DNA of 23,700 nucleotides from JANOYC01 sp031428675 (GTDB lineage: Bacteria; Actinomycetota; Actinomycetes; Actinomycetales; Microbacteriaceae), in NCBI GenBank assembly GCA_031428675.1, contig JANOYC010000175.1, positions 1 through 23,700 of the forward strand, given 5' to 3'. Under the pieces are notes generated by a model, which was given only the letters and a program-made list of their open reading frames with translations, was not told the DNA's origin and ran no database searches. A program made the position numbers and the translations under genes. How positions within the stretch are numbered: the first letter of the stretch is position 1; each line of letters opens with the position of its first letter. Shown piece by piece: positions 23,527 to 23,700 of the stretch.

Positions 23527-23592
23527 ATGACAGAGTGTTGTGACGCCAGCTGTTGCACAACAGACTGCGCCGAAGGGTGCGTTTGCTGCTAA
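23527..23592 (+). CDS. 21-aa eight-cysteine micro-protein (metallothionein-like)
   Basis: ATG at 23527 is preceded by a near-ideal ribosome-binding site (GGAGAGGAGG, six bases of spacing) and opens a 21-codon frame ending at TAA 23590-23592. Eight of 21 residues are cysteine, at positions 4, 5, 9, 10, 14, 18, 20 and 21, with three acidic or near-neighbour residues (Glu3, Asp6, Asp13, Glu16) and no Lys or Arg. The sequence opens MTECCDASCC. This fits a thiolate metal-binding peptide that buffers Cd, Pb, Zn or Cu. It is the second gene of the cmtR transcript and precedes a strong hairpin. I recognise no named family; a role as metallothionein is inferred from composition and context. Confidence 0.75.
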   Translation: MTECCDASCCTTDCAEGCVCC

Positions 23593-23601
23593 CGGCCTCT
23601 A

Positions 23602-23633
23602 GAGTCCCCGGCCGGAATTGCGGCCGGGGACTC
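23602..23633. terminator. Strong 13-bp hairpin after the micro-protein gene
   Basis: GAGTCCCCGGCCG (23602-23614) pairs perfectly with CGGCCGGGGACTC (23621-23633), loop six bases, nine bases after the micro-protein stop. It is followed by GTTCGTGG, not a T-run. It could end the cmtR transcript, or act as a partial stop that keeps the micro-protein more abundant than the next gene. Confidence 0.75.
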
Positions 23634-23652
23634 GTTCGTGGAGGTTTCTGTT

Positions 23653-23700
23653 ATGTCCCACCATTCCGGGTTGACCTCTCCGAGCTCTTGCTTGCCGATG
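23653..23700 (+). CDS. Start of a further gene, cut by the window edge
   Basis: ATG at 23653, with GGAGG about eight bases upstream, opens a frame that runs off the window (first residues MSHHSGLTSPSSCLPM). The His-His and Cys near the start and the position behind cmtR would suit a metal-efflux protein such as a P-type ATPase, but 16 residues are too few to identify it. Confidence 0.6.
   Translation, partial: MSHHSGLTSPSSCLPM

Noticed and set aside
1..23700. CRISPR array, prophage structural genes or integrase gene
   Set aside because: No regularly spaced repeats and no phage or integrase coding sequence are seen; the mobility evidence is limited to IS elements and attachment-like repeats.

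Overview
The window is high-GC DNA from an Actinomycetota genome, most likely Micrococcales and possibly Microbacteriaceae. This is inferred from codon use, GTG/TTG starts, LAL and CmtR regulators, and an IS1249-like element. No rRNA or ribosomal-protein marker is present to fix the genus. It looks like an accessory region assembled from several blocks, separated by fragments of a tRNA-Arg gene and by short repeats that resemble integrase attachment sites. No integrase gene is in the window.

Layout: (1) 163-1395 is an IS256-superfamily (IS1249-like) insertion sequence with 24-bp perfect inverted repeats. (2) 1608-5530 is a two-gene RNA-repair operon, hen1-pnkp, predicted to repair and 2'-O-methylate ribotoxin-cleaved RNA. 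(3) 5553-5810 holds the 3' half of a tRNA-Arg(ACG) gene, from anticodon loop to acceptor end, flanked by short direct repeats. (4) 5948-13848 lies wholly on the minus strand: a truncated oxidoreductase, a frameshifted small membrane protein, an intact 888-aa LAL/MalT-type LuxR regulator, then a tightly packed run of small membrane proteins (including DUF2306 and DUF4389 types), an ABC ATPase and a broken ABC-2 permease. (5) 13944-14027 holds a second tRNA 3'-end fragment and a 51-bp block also seen at 1447-1497, so block 4 is bracketed by tRNA-derived direct repeats.

(6) 14095-22486 is a carbohydrate-use locus: a divergent LacI regulator, a GH43 enzyme, a sugar ABC importer (lipoprotein plus two permeases), a GH42 beta-galactosidase and a second GH43-type enzyme. 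None of the glycosidases shows a signal peptide, so the likely logic is import of short arabinose/galactose-containing oligosaccharides followed by cytoplasmic hydrolysis. (7) 22581-22980 is a decayed IS3-family remnant, followed by a 26-bp near-copy of the repeat at 5553. (8) 23120-23700 is a metal-response locus: a CmtR-type Cd/Pb sensor whose operator-like repeats straddle its own start codon, a 21-residue protein with eight cysteines, a strong hairpin, and the start of a further gene.

The most interesting items are the eight-cysteine microprotein behind cmtR, the repeated tRNA-Arg/attachment-like sequences that divide the window into blocks, and the Hen1-Pnkp RNA-repair pair placed beside one of those sites.
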